A DNA stretch of 64,000 bases from Podarcis raffonei. Taxonomy: Eukaryota > Chordata > Lepidosauria > Squamata > Lacertidae. A program made the translations under genes and the position numbers. The first letter of the stretch is position 1; each line of letters opens with the position of its first letter. Shown here piece by piece: positions 1 to 37,504 of the stretch. The DNA is taken from contig NC_070609.1 in the NCBI RefSeq assembly GCF_027172205.1, forward strand, positions 59,220,501 to 59,284,500, in the 5' to 3' direction. Below the pieces are notes generated by a model, which saw only the letters and a program-made list of their open reading frames with translations, was not told the origin of the DNA and searched no databases.

Positions 1-696
1 AAAATATAGAAATAAAAGTATTTATTGATGTTGCTGCAAGGGAGTGATGTCTTACACAAAGCCACAATAAAAATAAACCTGAGAGACAGAGTAAAAATGT
101 GAAGTTAAAAATTGTGTTGTCTAAAAAGATTTTGGAAGTGGGAATGAGTTGGCAGCAGGCATATTCAGATACCAAATCTTTGCACCCTGATTTGAAGTGT
201 CTTCCGGGGAAGCAACTTCCATTGCAAATAATGGTTTACGCCTGAGCAAGCATGGTTATGGCTGAGATGCCTGGATTGCCAAATCCAGAATTTGTTGTAA
301 CACGCAAGGTTCCCTCCACCTCCAAAAATCTGAGCTGCGGCACAGAAGCTCCTTCTTACTGTAAAAAACAGTCCCAAGCTTCCTTGAACAATGTAACGCG
401 GAGTTCACACAGGCCCTTAACAGCAAAATAAAGAGCCCACACATTTTGAGGGCCATTTCAGTAGTGTAGCCCTCCTGACCAAGGAGAACCAATCAGTAGG
501 GTGGGCTTTCTGCACTCATCCCAGAAGCCTCCAGGGGAGGAAGCAGAGGCCAATTCCCACAATCCATGTTTTGCGCTACGGCACCCAGCTGGGAAGTGTG
601 CGCGCTCAAACCAGTGCCCAAGAAAAATCATCACTAAGGTTGCTGGCCTAAAAATACCACTGATTCTAAAAATCCCAGAAGAGCTGCCTGCTCAGG
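1..696 (-). other. ORC6: ORC6 3' untranslated region
   Basis: This stretch follows the ORC6 stop codon on the minus strand. A minus-strand AATAAA lies at 21-26 close to the window edge, so the transcript probably ends at or just beyond position 1. No convincing coding sequence or recognised repeat was seen here. The assignment as UTR is an inference from position and the poly(A) signal; an intermediate poly(A) site cannot be excluded. Confidence 0.6.
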
Positions 697-3600
697 TCAA
701 ACACTGTCCCTTTGTGATTTAGCCGCACTTTCCAAAATTCTCCTCTTCCATTCTTCATACTCTTCTTTTGCCTCCGTTTCAATTTTCGGACGCTTGCGAG
801 GGGCCTCTGCTTCCGTTTCATTTGCTGTCGTGGGGTGGAAAAGAGAGACAAGACTGGAGAAGATGCTCGTACAACAAGTAGTCTGGAAGAACCCAAATCA
901 AGTATACTTCTAGCTGGCTAAGGACTTGCTCCACCCTCTCAGTCATCAAGTTCTCCCCCCACCCAAAGATATATTTACATATGAAAGTATTTATAGTCCT
1001 GCCTTCTTGCAAAGCATCGGGGCAGTGTGCAACCACATTAAAATAGTAATAAAAGAAATGCAAAACAATCATTAAAAGGTCTGGTTGCTCAAGGGACCTT
1101 TCAGACAGCTGCATAGGCCTGCTGGCATGAATAAAGGCTTTCAATAGATGCTGGAAATTCAGAAGGGAAAATGCTTGATGAATCTCCGTTGGATGAGGGC
1201 TCCACAGCACGGAGGCCAGTCAATCTTATTTAACATGGAGGACAAGTATTACCACCACTTCTGCTATATGTCTGCAAACCTTGGGGCTCCTTTGAGCTTG
1301 CAGACACCTCCCTCTTGTGGATAGATAGCAAATGCTTTAGCTAGATAAGCAATGGCACAACACTGGAAATAAAGAGAGCAATAGATGTGGCAGAGAGTTC
1401 TCTTGATTAATTCCCATTTCTAATGTTTGTGGAGAATCAAGATGACTAGTGTGTCCTTGTCTTCCCTTTTTATTTTACTCTTATTTATATCCTGCCTGCT
1501 GTTTCAGAATTCAAAATGGAGCCCATCCAGGCACTGCCCGAATCATGACTAGTTTAGCTTTTGCCAGGTTCCCACATCTGGTTGCCTTAGACAAAACGTG
1601 GACCCAATCTTCCAGGCCTGGAATGTGGCTTTGCACAATTGCTTAAGAAACACAGTTATGTCTGACTTGAAAGCAAAACACGTCCATCACTGGAGGAACC
1701 TGTTTCCTGCTGCAGACATTAACTCAGAGGCAGGGGCTCAGCATGAACTGTGAGGGTGGGCAAAGGTCTTGCAGGAGATGGTTGGCTTAGAAAAGCCGTG
1801 GGGATGGGGGAACCCCCAGCCCTGAAACCTAATTAAATTCTCTATTTGGTCCATGGGCCTTTTTTTTTGGCCAAGCCACGTCCACCTGTCCTGTACCTGG
1901 CATCAGTTGTGTAACAGGTAACAAAGTAGTTCCTGCATGGTTTGCAGGCACTGCTGATCACAGATGCTCGCAAAGCACCATGCCAGCATGACAGATGGGT
2001 GGCTAACCACACCTATCAAAGCTGTTCCACATGTGTGTCTGCGTGGAGCTAAGAATCTAGCCAGTGGTGCCTGTTCCTCACCTACAGCACATGGATGCAC
2101 ACACCAGCTCCTGTGGCCTTTACACAGACCAGAAGATAACAGGGTCTATCTATAAATATATAAAATATGGTATGTCGTGGAATGTCGCCAAAATCGGGGT
2201 ATTACAATTTTATGCCTATTGATACATTGCCAAGTTGAAGGTCTTGGTACTAACATAATAAGGCCCTTTACAACTTAGGACTAGGTTATCTTAACCCATA
2301 GTAGATTGCTACGGTCTGTGGGAGAGTTTATCCTGCAAGTTCCAAAGATCTCAGAACCCTGCTCAAACAGTAACTCGGAGCAGGGCTTTTAGTGTGGCTG
2401 CCCCTGTTGTCTGGAATAGCCTTTCCTGGGGAGATACACTCTGTACTTTCCAGAAACAACCGAAGACGTTTTAGTTCTGAAAAACCTTCCCAGCTGGACG
2501 AAAAGGTCACTGCCGCAAGGACTACTCTGTATGGTCTTAGTTTGGTTTTAAATGTATTGGCTGTTTTTGTGTTTTTAACTATCTTTACCGCACATTGGTT
2601 GTTTAGAAAGCGACTAATAAAAACAACAAAACATTGCTCTAAATATCACTATAAAAAGAGCAAGATGACTCTTTGACTTGGACGCCCCAAACTGGTTCAT
2701 CCAACACAGCTGAGAACACTTTCCTATCACTGAAGCTGCTCTTAGAGCCTGGCTCCCAAGTTTCCAACAAAGGACCCTGTTCTGCAGAAGCAGTAGGCGA
2801 GCGAGTCAAGTTTCACCTACCAGCATTCTTGCCAAGGCCTTCCAGCAAGGTCTCCTGAGGTTTGGAGGCCTCCGTGGCCAATGGAACACTTTCACCTTTG
2901 GAAGAAGAGAGAACAACCTCCTCAGTGTGGTTTATGTGAAATCTGGACTTCTAGACCAGGGTGGGAAGTCGTTACCATCATCCAGCCAATTTTCAGGGAT
3001 GATGGGAGGTGGCATTCAGCAGCTTCACAGGCTTGCCACCTCTGTTTCAGATCATGGGTAAAATTTATCACCTGCACATGCTGGAGAGAGGACTGAGGCT
3101 ACAAGGGATGAATAAGAAATACGTACGGCCCATTTGCTGGCTTATCTTCTCTAGCTGGCCATGGAGACGGTCAAATATGGTTTTCTTCACCCCAGACGCA
3201 GCTACCATTTTGTTCTTATCCACTTTAAGTTTCAAACACCTGCAAGAAGAGGCAGGCTGATTTTCAAAAGGATCACCCAACCGAATATTTCACCATACTC
3301 TTCGCTCTGATTGTAAACAGTCATTTGCCTGTAGCAAGTAAGAGTTGCCTGCAGGAAGCCTGACATCTAGAAAATGCAGGGGTGGCCAAAAATGGTGCCC
3401 TAAAGATCCTGCTGAACTACAACTCCCATCAGCCCCAGCAAGCATGACCCATGGCCAGGTACAATGGGTGCTGTAGTTCATCTACATCTGGAGTTCCTTG
3501 CAGTGAAATTATGATGGAAAGGACAATCCTAGGTAGGCAATCCTTGTGTACTGTCTTCTCAATTGAACTGCACTCCTCTCTGTTTGTGAGCTGCTGGGCA

Positions 3601-6600
3601 GGCTGCGGACAGCATGATATTGATGGGGAATGTGTGTGTGTGTGTGTGAGAGAGAGAGTGTGAAAGAGAGAAATCCTGTGTTGCGGGGGGTGGACTAGGT
3701 GACCGTTGGAGCCCTTCCAATTCTGCAATCTTAAGCTTCTATGAATGGGTCCATTTACCATCAGCTCAGGCCCCAGCCATGAGCATGTGGCCCTTGAGTG
3801 TCTACTCCCTGCTGCATGTGGCCCTCTGGGGCAAAAAGGCTACTAACTTCTGCCCTAAACAATCTCTGCATTTCTTCCTGGTGCAGAATCCTAGTTGCTA
3901 TCCCCACCTGCCCATCACCTGAGCAGAATGAACATAAGGAGAACTTCTTAGTACCAACCCCACCCCAAATACAAAATGGAACCTGGCCAAACTTTACCTG
4001 CAAGCAGTAAACAATGCTGCGGTGGTGAATAAGGACTTGGACAAATCGAGATCCATCTTCTGAGCTTCTGGCAGGCTGGATTCATACCTGAAAGAGCAAA
4101 GCCACTTTCTGAAACCGCAGCCGTTTTGTCACGACACTAACAGAGGTTGTCTAGAAGGGAGTGAAGCTCTCAGAAAGCAAATTGATGCAGCCAAACAGCA
4201 CCATCCATACAGAGTATCCTCTCCGGCTAGAACTCTGAACAGGAATATAGGCAGCAATTGTTTTAGGCACATCTGATATGTGCGTGACTGCACACAAACA
4301 CATTGTGCCAAACCCGGAAGTGTCACAAAAAGGGACTTGCAGGCTTTTCAATGGTGTTTCAGATATACGTGATTTCACGTAAATATGTGGTGCCTTGGAA
4401 AGTAACCCCAGTGTAGTAAACTGGGAGTTGCCTGTACTACAAACCAGAATGTTTTGTTGCCTGCCCCGCTGACATTTCCTAAAAGCAAGGGTAAAAGCTT
4501 GTGCTGCAGGATCTCCTTAAAAATTCCCTACCTTTGCAATATTTTTGAGGCCATATTCACTGCCTCCAGGCAGCAAAACTGAACAGCCAGATCTCGGATG
4601 CCAAGGCTGGAGTTCACACCCAGGAGGCTCTCAAAGGACCTCAAGCAGCTCTGGTAAGTAGTCTTGTTCATGCCAGAAAGTTTCACTAAATAAGCCTTGA
4701 GAGAGTAGAAAAGCACAGAAAACCATGAGAAAATTTCTCCTTGCAAGTAACAGCCTCTTACCTAGTCGCCCGGGGGTAAATAAGGATCTCTTCTGTGCGA
4801 CTAGCTTAACGGAAGGTGGTCTTGCATAGATGTGTGTAGTGTGTCACACAAGAAACTAACTTCTGTTGAGTTTTCTGCTCTTGTTACAAGCCTGGGATCC
4901 TTCCCACAGCTAACTTGATCGCAAGTCTGACATTGGTGCATCAGACTTGCAATGTAGATGGGCAATTCTAGTGTTAAGAGTGAGAATGCCGCGTGTACAG
5001 ATTTCATCGTGCAGGTGGGTTCAACACAGAGCCACCCTGTGTCATATAGCATCCAAGCATCTGGTACACCTTAAAGCTAGAATAACAAGGGGCTTAACTG
5101 TCCAAAGCAGTAAGAACATAAGAGCCCAGCTGGATGAGAGCAAAAAAGATCCACCTAGTCCAGCCCAGTTACTCAAAGCAGCCAACCAGATGCTCATGAG
5201 AAGCCCCCAAGTAAGATGTGAGGGCACCCCCTCTAACAGCTTGTGCTTCAGCAACAGGTATCATGGAGAAGGCGACTGTCAATGGCTACTAGCCACGAAG
5301 GCTATGATCTGTCTCCACAGTCAGAGGCAGCAATGCTTCTGAATGCCAGTTTCTGGAAACCACAGGAAGGGGGAGTGCTGTTTTGCTTGAGTTCTGCTTT
5401 CAGGCTTTCCACAGGCACCTGGTTGGCCACTATGAGAGGATGCTGGAGTAGGTGATCCGGCAGGCTATTCTTATGTTCTTAATTGACTATGTCAGCTCAG
5501 GCTGATGGAAGTTGCAGTGCACCAAGATCCATTCTACTCACTATCTCGTCCAATAGCCATTGACGGATCTGTTTCCTACCAATTTGTCCGATATCCTGTT
5601 AAAACCCATCTAAACCTGCAGGCATGCAGAGTGCCAGCGCCTGGGGTGCTGGAAGGCAAAGGCTGCTGCCCCCAGGCCCCTGAAGGCCCACTATGGTCGA
5701 CACTGGCTTATCTTAATTCCCTTCTTCCTGAAAAAGATATTCTTTAGGGACTGGTGCTGTGAAGGGAAGAACAGAACCAGGAGGCTACAAGCACAGTTCA
5801 CTGCCATTTTTATGATCTCCAATGCACCTCATCTAAGGTGAGTATTGTGTACAATGACTGGCAGTGGCTTCCCAATGTTTCAGATAAGAGGCATTCTATT
5901 TGAAGATGCTGGGGCTTGAACCTGGGCCCTTCTGGATGCTCTAGCCACTGAACTACACAGCCCTTCCCTAGATCTGTCCAATCCTGCATTTGAAGCAAAG
6001 GTTTCTAGTTGCCATGTGCAGTCAAAAGAGATGGCTTAAGAAAAAAGCACTTGGGGAGGTGGAGGTGGTTGTATAACCATTTATTACTTTGTCCACGGGG
6101 TTCTTTGTGAAGGCAGCAGCCAAGTCCAGGCAGATCACAGCTTTGCTTGTGGCAGTCATCTGAGCCAGCAAGGTGGCACATTTCACTTGAGACAGGCGCA
6201 GATACTCTTCAGCTTTTCTGTGGTACAGTCAAGAGAAGAGACGGTTAATTCCATTTTCACAGCCAGGACAGCCAAACAGAACTTGCATATATCCTATACC
6301 TTTAAAGCACTTTCAAACCACATGCTTTCCTGGAAAGGGTCCAGGGCACTGTAGCTAACACCTCATGAAGCTGCAATTCCCAGCAGCCTTTAAGGAACTA
6401 CAATACCCAGAATCCTTTGAGGGAAAGCAAGCACTTTGGATATGCTTTAAAAGTACAGCGTGCACAAGGCTAGAGCCTTCAGTCCGATCCAGCAACTGGG
6501 CCCTTGTAGCGTTTAGGGAAACTTTTAGGTTATTATGAAATTAATATTTTTGTGTTGTGCCAATTTGAATGCAGCTGGTTTATACAGGTCTGAACATTTG

Positions 6601-7036
6601 GGAAAGGACCCAGAGGACTTAACTTTTCTCTTTGCTTTTAAATAACGGTGTGTCTGTTTGCCTCCCTTTGAAGGATGGGATAGAAATAAACCATCATTGT
6701 TAATTTATTGGTCGCTCCCTGCCACCTCCTCCCCGTAACTCAAAACGACAATACGTAAACGAACACATACATTAGAACCGGCATAAAAGGGGTGGGGGGG
6801 GAGAACAAAGAAAAATCTAAAAGTTATTTTTAAGGCAGGATTAAAACATCCCTCTAACTTCAAGGAGGCCACAGATAATAAAATACCAAAGGCCTTTAAA
6901 TAAACAAATACAAAAATTCAATGAATGAATGAATGAATGAAATAAAATAAAACCCCCTGCCCCCAATTCACCTGATAACTCCGGGCGCAGTGACGCCCAG
7001 CTTGGAAGCCAAACACTGGATCACTTCGCGCTCCAT
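697..7036 (-). CDS. ORC6: ORC6, origin recognition complex subunit 6
   Basis: Smallest subunit of the origin recognition complex, which marks replication origins and helps load the MCM helicase in the nucleus; it also has a cytokinesis role in animals (family knowledge). Seven coding exons on the minus strand: 7036-6972, 6217-6088, 4695-4532, 4087-3998, 3239-3127, 2895-2821, 824-697. All junctions are AG/GT and phases agree, giving 254 aa against 252 in human. The N-terminal and middle cyclin-box-like domains read KAEEYLRLS (23-31), KLSGMNKTTYQSCL, GIRDLAVQF and KVDKNKMVAASGVKK (155-169). A basic APRKRPK (220-226) looks like a nuclear signal. The C-terminal EEYEEWKRRILES (233-245) matches the ORC3-binding tail; Tyr235 corresponds to human Tyr232, altered in Meier-Gorlin syndrome. 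Exon 6 (188-213) is poorly conserved and is placed by phase, splice sites and the shared Arg-Glu start. The start gives MEREVIQCLASKLG, aligned with the human N terminus. Confidence 0.95.
2240..2640 (+). repeat. L2-like LINE 3' fragment
   Basis: Lies in ORC6 intron 6. It resembles the C-terminal end of an L2-type LINE, with a decayed coding stretch around 2370-2480 whose sense is like the FSVAAPxLWNxLP motif, followed by an AT-rich tail with AATAAA-like sequence. Similar tails occur at 12.6, 16.5 and 37.4 kb. Family assignment is from motif recall only. Confidence 0.5.
3365..3490. repeat. Fold-back hAT-like MITE fragment
   Basis: Contains the recurring arm ACTACAACTCCCATCA and an inverted partner near 3460-3480. 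It belongs to the family of short fold-back elements seen across the window, but its ends are decayed and I found no target duplication. It sits in ORC6 intron 4. Confidence 0.5.
3630..3660. repeat. (TG)n(AG)n microsatellite
   Basis: About nine TG units followed by AG units, in ORC6 intron 4. Confidence 0.9.
5100..5484. repeat. Two oppositely oriented LINE 3' ends (CR1-like)
   Basis: At 5100-5215 the minus-strand form of a common squamate LINE tail is seen (AAGAACATAAGAGCC start). At 5250-5484 the plus-strand form follows, ending in CTTATGTTCTTA. The short repeated tail ending with TTCTTATG resembles CR1-type 3' ends. Both lie in ORC6 intron 2. Confidence 0.6.
6300..6480. repeat. Short DNA-transposon-like repeat (TTTAAAG ... 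CCCAG family)
   Basis: Carries CTTTAAAG-like ends and internal CAATTCCCAGCAG and CTACAATACCCAG arms in opposite orientation. Similar copies lie at about 22190-22350 and 61690-61870. It looks like a fold-back MITE; its superfamily is not resolved. Confidence 0.4.
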
Positions 7037-7088
7037 TCCCGGCCCGCTAAACTCAGCCTACGCCTCCACTGCTACGATCCTCCTTTGC

Positions 7089-7096
7089 TTTCCCGC
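7089..7096 (+). promoter_or_regulatory. E2F-like site
   Basis: TTTCCCGC fits the E2F consensus TTTSSCGC and lies 53 bp upstream of the ORC6 ATG. E2F control of replication-licensing genes is well established; use of this copy is an inference. Confidence 0.5.
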
Positions 7097-7525
7097 GCGC
7101 GCATGGAACGACGCGACACCTTCAAAGCCTGCCGGGAACGTTGCGACACGCTTGCCGCGCCCCTTTCGAACGCTCGGCTGCCTCTCCGAACGTTCCCGCC
7201 CTGGCTCCACCCACTCCTCTGCTGTCACTCGCCGGAGGCTCTCCTCAACCCACTCCTTCCCTTCCTTCCTTCCTTCTCCGGAACGTGACGTAGCGCCGTT
7301 CCGTCCTATTACAGCTGTCCAGGAGGAAGGGCTGGTGAAGAGGCACCTAATCAGTCAGGAAGACGAGCCCGAGGAGCGTGGAGGCCCTATTGGCGGAGCG
7401 GAGCGTCCGTCGCTGCTCCCGAAAGCCAATCACTGCAGCGGAAGGGAGTCTTCCCTCTTCGGCTTTTGGCCAATGGGGAGCGAGAGTAGAAGAAAAAGAG
7501 GCGGGGTCCCGAGCGGGTTTCCTTT

Positions 7526-7535
7526 GTCACATGAC
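7526..7535. promoter_or_regulatory. MiT/TFE-type E-box (M-box-like)
   Basis: GTCACATGAC contains TCACATGA, whose reverse complement TCATGTGA is bound by MITF/TFEB/TFE3 factors. It lies 95 bp upstream of the VPS35 ATG. A lysosome-linked factor acting on an endosomal retromer gene would make sense, but binding is not shown. Confidence 0.45.
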
Positions 7536-7629
7536 AGTGGTGGGAAGTGGGGGGGCGGCTGAGCAGGCGCCTAGCTAGGAGGGGGTTTGTTGCAAGCGCT
7601 GCGGGGGTTGCAGTGAGCGACGCGCCACT

Positions 7630-33307
<25,678 letters not shown>

Positions 33308-34295
33308 AGGGGGAGCCTCCTGTGTGTTTGCACCACACCCAACCGGATCACCTTTCCATTTACAACACAGTACCTGGGTTTTGTTTTTATTACGGCAATG
33401 CTAGAGTTTTCATAGATTTGTGCCTTTCGGAAGTGCCAAGTTAGGCTATCTGCGCTCTCTCTCTCTCTCTCCTTTTTTTGCTTTCGTTTCTGTACTTGGC
33501 ATGTATGTGCAACGTGTTCAGCGCTTTGCTTCCAAGCACTTGCGTTCACCACTTCTACCAGGTTTCTCCCCCCCCCCCAACTTCTTGGACCAGCAGCTCT
33601 GTAGAGACCACCAGAAAAATTAGCATGGCTGAAGTCATTCCTTCCTTTTTTAAAAAATAAAATAAATAAAATCCATGTGGCAATGCCTCCCCCTGCCTCT
33701 CTCTCTCTCTCCCCTCTCTTGCATTCTAATTTGTCTTAGATAACTTCTCTTCTCTGCCCCCCCCCAGCTCAGAAACCTTTAATATCCTAACCTGGCTTTC
33801 CACCTGCAAGTGTTAATAGGTAGGGGGGGGTGTTGGTTAGTTTTTACAGAGAGCTTTCATTTTCTTTATAGGTTGGATTCTGCTTCTACCCTTTTCCCCC
33901 TCCCCACCCCCTGAGGTTATCTCAGATTTTTCTTCCCTCCTATCCCTCCCCCACCCCTCTTAAAAACTAGAATATATTAATGCATGTTTTTGGAGTTGTA
34001 AAGCACCATGCTTAAAAAATTAAATTCAGAAGTTTATATTTTGCATATGGAGGCTCTGTGACCCGCGGTGGAGGGCCAGTCATTGTGCACAGGGCACTAT
34101 TTATCAAGGAAACTTTATTTCCGCATAGTATTGAGGAGGTGGAGAAAAGTAATAGATGAATTGTGGTCTCTATATAGTTCTATGTATAACCTTCGTTACT
34201 GTAAAATTTAGAGGGGTGGGGGAACGCATTACACAGTTCTGCTCCGTATCATGAATTTGCACCAGTGAAACCAATAAAGTTGCTATTAACGAGTC
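33308..34295 (+). other. VPS35: VPS35 3' untranslated region
   Basis: Follows the TAG stop at 33305-33307. AATAAA at 34273-34278 is the most likely final poly(A) signal. An earlier A-rich AATAAA cluster lies at 33656-33671 and could give a shorter transcript. Long pyrimidine runs, including (CT)n near 33700 and C runs near 33570 and 33760, stand out. Nothing repetitive of transposon origin was recognised inside it. Confidence 0.7.
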
Positions 34296-34687
34296 TGGCT
34301 CTGAATGTCTCCCATTGCATCTAAGGCGGAGGGGTAGCCATCGTGGTGTCCTGCGGGTGCCGTTGAACTACAGCTCCCATTGTCTCTGCCCCGTTGGCCA
34401 TGCTGGCTGGAGCCAATGGGAATTAGTCCAACAACGTCCAGGCAGGGACACAGGTTCTCCACTCTGTTTTAAAGGTTGGATTTCTCCCCCCACCCAGGTT
34501 TGAACAAGGTCCCATCATGCCCCCCCAAAAAAAAATCAAGAAAGGACAGCCTTTTGGCTTAAGCCTAGGGATGGGGAACTTGTGACCCAATGGTCAGGGC
34601 CATAATGGGAGTTGTAGGCCATCAACAACACCTGTCTTGCGTCTGTCCCTACCCTGACCTCATTCAGCACCAGGAGTCAGTCTACAG

Positions 34688-34823
34688 CAGGCATAGGCAA
34701 ACTCCGGCCCTCCAGATGTTTGGGACTACAATTCCCATCATCCCTGACCACTGGTCCTGTTAGTTAGGGATGATGGGAATTGTAGTCCCAAACATCTGGA
34801 GGGCTGGAGTTTGACTATGCCTG
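34688..34823. mobile_element. 136-bp fold-back hAT-like MITE
   Basis: Starts CAGGCATAGGCAAACTCC and ends GGAGTTTGACTATGCCTG. Flanks GTCTACAG and GTCTTCAG agree at seven of eight positions. Near-complete palindrome. A further arm fragment lies at 34357-34450. Intergenic, between VPS35 and the receptor gene. Confidence 0.85.
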
Positions 34824-35084
34824 GTCTTCAGTGTGAGCAAGCAGATGGCCACGAATGACCTCAGGTTTATATTTATAGTTACTCTTGGTTGTAGTTGGCT
34901 CTTCCACCCGTAGATACCTGGAGCGACTTGCAGAAAAAAGGGGGCAGAAACACTAAAAGCAACCCCCTGTTAAACCATCACTGAAAGTGGCAACTAAAAC
35001 AGCAGCAGAATTGGATAGTAAAGCCCAGAGGAAAAGATACAAAAATCCAGCATTGTCAGAAGGGAGCGACCCATTGCAATGAGT

Positions 35085-35190
35085 AATGTTTGATGTTTTA
35101 TCGTGTTTTTAATATTTTGTTGGAAGCCGCCCAGAGTGTCTGGGGAAACCCAGCCAGATGGGCGGGGTATAAAGAAAAAATTATTATAGT
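35085..35190 (+). repeat. L2-like LINE 3' end
   Basis: Contains TTTTGTTGGAAGCCGCCCAG and GGGAAACCCAGCCAGATGGG, then GCGGGGTATAAA and an AT tail. Same family as 22950-23120. Confidence 0.7.
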
Positions 35191-35667
35191 AACCACATGT
35201 AGCACAACTTAATTCTAAATGGATGTAAAATGGCCCCTGGGGGCAGGGATTTAATGTCAAAATTCAGCACTGATCAAACAGAAAGGCCACTGAAAAGCAG
35301 ATGTCTCCTACAAACTCTGTGAACTTCTCAGAAACTAGTCTCCTGTGTGCCACCTGGAGGCGATTCCTATGACTGGTCTACTGCTTCATGTTTTCAAGTG
35401 ACTCTTGGCTGCTTTGATGCCGACGCTGTTAGGGTGGTGAGCCAAAAGGTTTCTGGTATGGAGATGCTGGCCTGGATCCAAACAGCTCTTGCGTGAATGG
35501 AAAGGCTCTTTTGCTCTTGGAAGACTCCCGCTTGTGGTACAGCATCTTCTCCCTCCCTCCTGGGAATGTCTCACCACTTGCCGTTTTAGAAGGTCATTGA
35601 TCCTTGGGAATGCTGGCTGCCATCTGATTGTTTTAGATCCTGCCAAGCTGTCAACCTACAGCAGGAA

Positions 35668-35855
35668 GTGCAGAACATAAGAGTCTGCTGAATCAGGCCA
35701 ATGGCCCACCTAGGCCAACATCAGTTCAATCCCCAATGGCATCTCCTAGTGAGTCCGGGAGATGCTGTTACCTAGATGCTGCTGCCAGTCAATGTAGGCA
35801 ATACTGAACTAGATGGACCAAATGGTAGGCAGCTTCATGTGTTTCTGTGATATAC
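35668..35855 (-). repeat. LINE/SINE-like 3' fragment
   Basis: Begins AACATAAGAGTCTGCTGAAT and continues AATGGCCCACCTAG, then a stretch ending AGATGGACCAAATGG. It mixes the minus-strand LINE tail with a possible second repeat; identity is uncertain. Confidence 0.4.
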
Positions 35856-35860
35856 ATGGA

Positions 35861-36200
35861 GCGGGTGGCGCTGTGGGTTAAACCACAGAGCCTAGGACTT
35901 GCCGATCAGAAGGTTGGCAGTCCCCGCGACGGGGTAAGCTCCCATTGCTCGGTCCCTGCTCCTGCCAACCTAGCAGTTCGAAAGCACGTCAAAGTGCAAG
36001 TAGATAAATAGGTACCACCCCAGCTGGAAGGTAAACGATGTTTCTGTGAGCTGCTCTGATTTGCCAGAAGTGGCTTGGTCATGCTGGCCACATGACCCGG
36101 AAGCTGTACGCCGGCTCCCTCGGCCAATAAAGCGAGATGAGTGCCACAACCCCAGAGTCGGCCATGACTGGACCTAATGGTCAGGGGTCCCTTTACCTTC
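35861..36200 (+). mobile_element. Sauria SINE
   Basis: Head GCGGGTGGCGCTGTGGGTTA, body CTAGCAGTTCGAAAGCACGT and AAGTAGATAAATAGGTACCA, then CATGACCCGGAAGCTGTACG, and tail GGTCAGGGGTCCCTTTACC. The least diverged of the three copies here by eye. Intergenic. Confidence 0.9.
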
Positions 36201-37069
36201 TTAGAAGATGGTCCTATCTAGCTCAGGACTGGCCCTCTCCAGATGTTAGAGTCAATTCCCATTGGCCCCAGGAGGCATGACCAATGATTAAGGGAGAGGG
36301 GAGTTGTTTAGTCCATGAAACATCTGCAGAGATTTTTGCACTGGCATGGCAGCTACTCTGAGAAAGTTCCAGGTCTTTTAGTAGGAAATGGAATTGGGCC
36401 CCTTTGGGCATGCAGATCTTGTCATCTGCTAAGCACAGAGCTCATGCCAATAAACCCACATCTTAGCAGCTTTCTGTGTTTATTTTCCAAGTTAGCAAGG
36501 TGCCTTCCTTAAAGCATTTCCATAACATGTTAAAGGTGCTTAACAATCATGAAAGCCGATAAGCTGACTTTGACTAGAACATCAAAGTGGATTCCCTAAG
36601 GTTGAGCAAATCACCTCCTTTTGACCCAGTTCTCCAATATTAAAAACATTTATGAAATACATACAAATGCACCATTGACCTACCAAAGGCTAGACCAGTT
36701 CACGGTTCATGATGCCAATTTATTATGATACAATGAAGCATGGGATTCTTGAGGTGGGAGATGCCAAGAGACACTGACTACAGGAAATATCTCTAAAATA
36801 CATAGGAAGTGGAAGTCTGTTGAACTGAACTTCAGCAGGCCTGAATGGGTCATGTTGCTAATCTTTCCATCTGTAGGAAAATTATGTACAGGCGGTAACA
36901 GCCCAGTCCGATGAACTGCAGTAACTGCTGTGTTGGAGCAACTTGCAGTGCTAAGCTATGTTTTGCTGTCCGTTATAGCTATACACATCGGGGTGGAGGA
37001 ACCTGTGAACCTCCAGCTGTGATTCTGCTCTCACAAGGTCTCACCAGCATGGCCAATGGCCAACCCTAA

Positions 37070-37500
37070 ACGACGCAGGCCCCAAGAACCTGAAAGACTG
37101 CCTCCTTCCCTACAGACCCTCTTGGGTGCTGAGATTGGCAGACGGGAGCCTCTAGGGCAGGGGTGTCCAAACATTTTTCAAAGAGGGCCAGATTTGATGA
37201 AGTGGAAATGCATGAGGGCTGAACAAAGTTGTTGACCTTTTTTTTAAGGAATGATGTTGTGCTTTCTTATGATGTTACCCCAAGGTTGTTGAGCTTTTTT
37301 TAGGATTGAAGTTCCTGACCTTGTTTTACGATTTTACCACAGGCCACACTTCGGACATGCCTGCTCTAGGGTGTTCCTCTGCCATCAGAAGCATGGGGAG
37401 GTGGCCTTCTCTGTGGCAGCCCCTAAGTTGTGGAACTCCCTCCACAGAGAGGCACATCTGGTACTTCTTAGTACACAGCTCCCAGAATATGTATTCATTT
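37070..37500 (+). repeat. L2-like LINE 3' fragment hosting a hAT-like MITE
   Basis: The plus strand reads HGEVAFSVAAPKLWNSLHRE at 37391-37450, the conserved C-terminal motif of L2-type reverse transcriptases. Upstream sequence from about 37070 fits the same element, and the MITE at 37158-37363 splits it. Confidence 0.65.
37158..37363. mobile_element. hAT-like MITE, 206 bp
   Basis: Starts CAGGGGTGTCCAAACA and ends with the inverse-like ACTTCGGACATGCCTG. A perfect 8-bp duplication CTCTAGGG flanks it (37150-37157, 37364-37371). Nested in an L2-like fragment. Confidence 0.85.
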
Positions 37501-37504
37501 ATTT

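Larger units (their letters stand above)
7037..7629. promoter_or_regulatory. Shared ORC6/VPS35 divergent promoter
   Basis: The interval between the two start codons is GC- and CpG-rich and has no recognised repeat. It holds three CCAAT boxes (7426-7430, 7470-7474, and inverted at 7389-7393), a TGACGT CRE/ATF core (7286-7291), a TTTCCCGC E2F-like site (7089-7096) nearer ORC6, and a GTCACATGAC E-box (7526-7535) nearer VPS35. I saw no TATA box. The head-to-head layout agrees with the neighbouring order of these genes in human. Transcription starts are not visible from sequence alone. Confidence 0.8.

Noticed and set aside
6990-7562. 190-codon plus-strand frame across the shared promoter
   Set aside because: CpG-rich sequence is poor in stop codons. 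It is antisense to ORC6 exon 1 and has no recognisable protein family.
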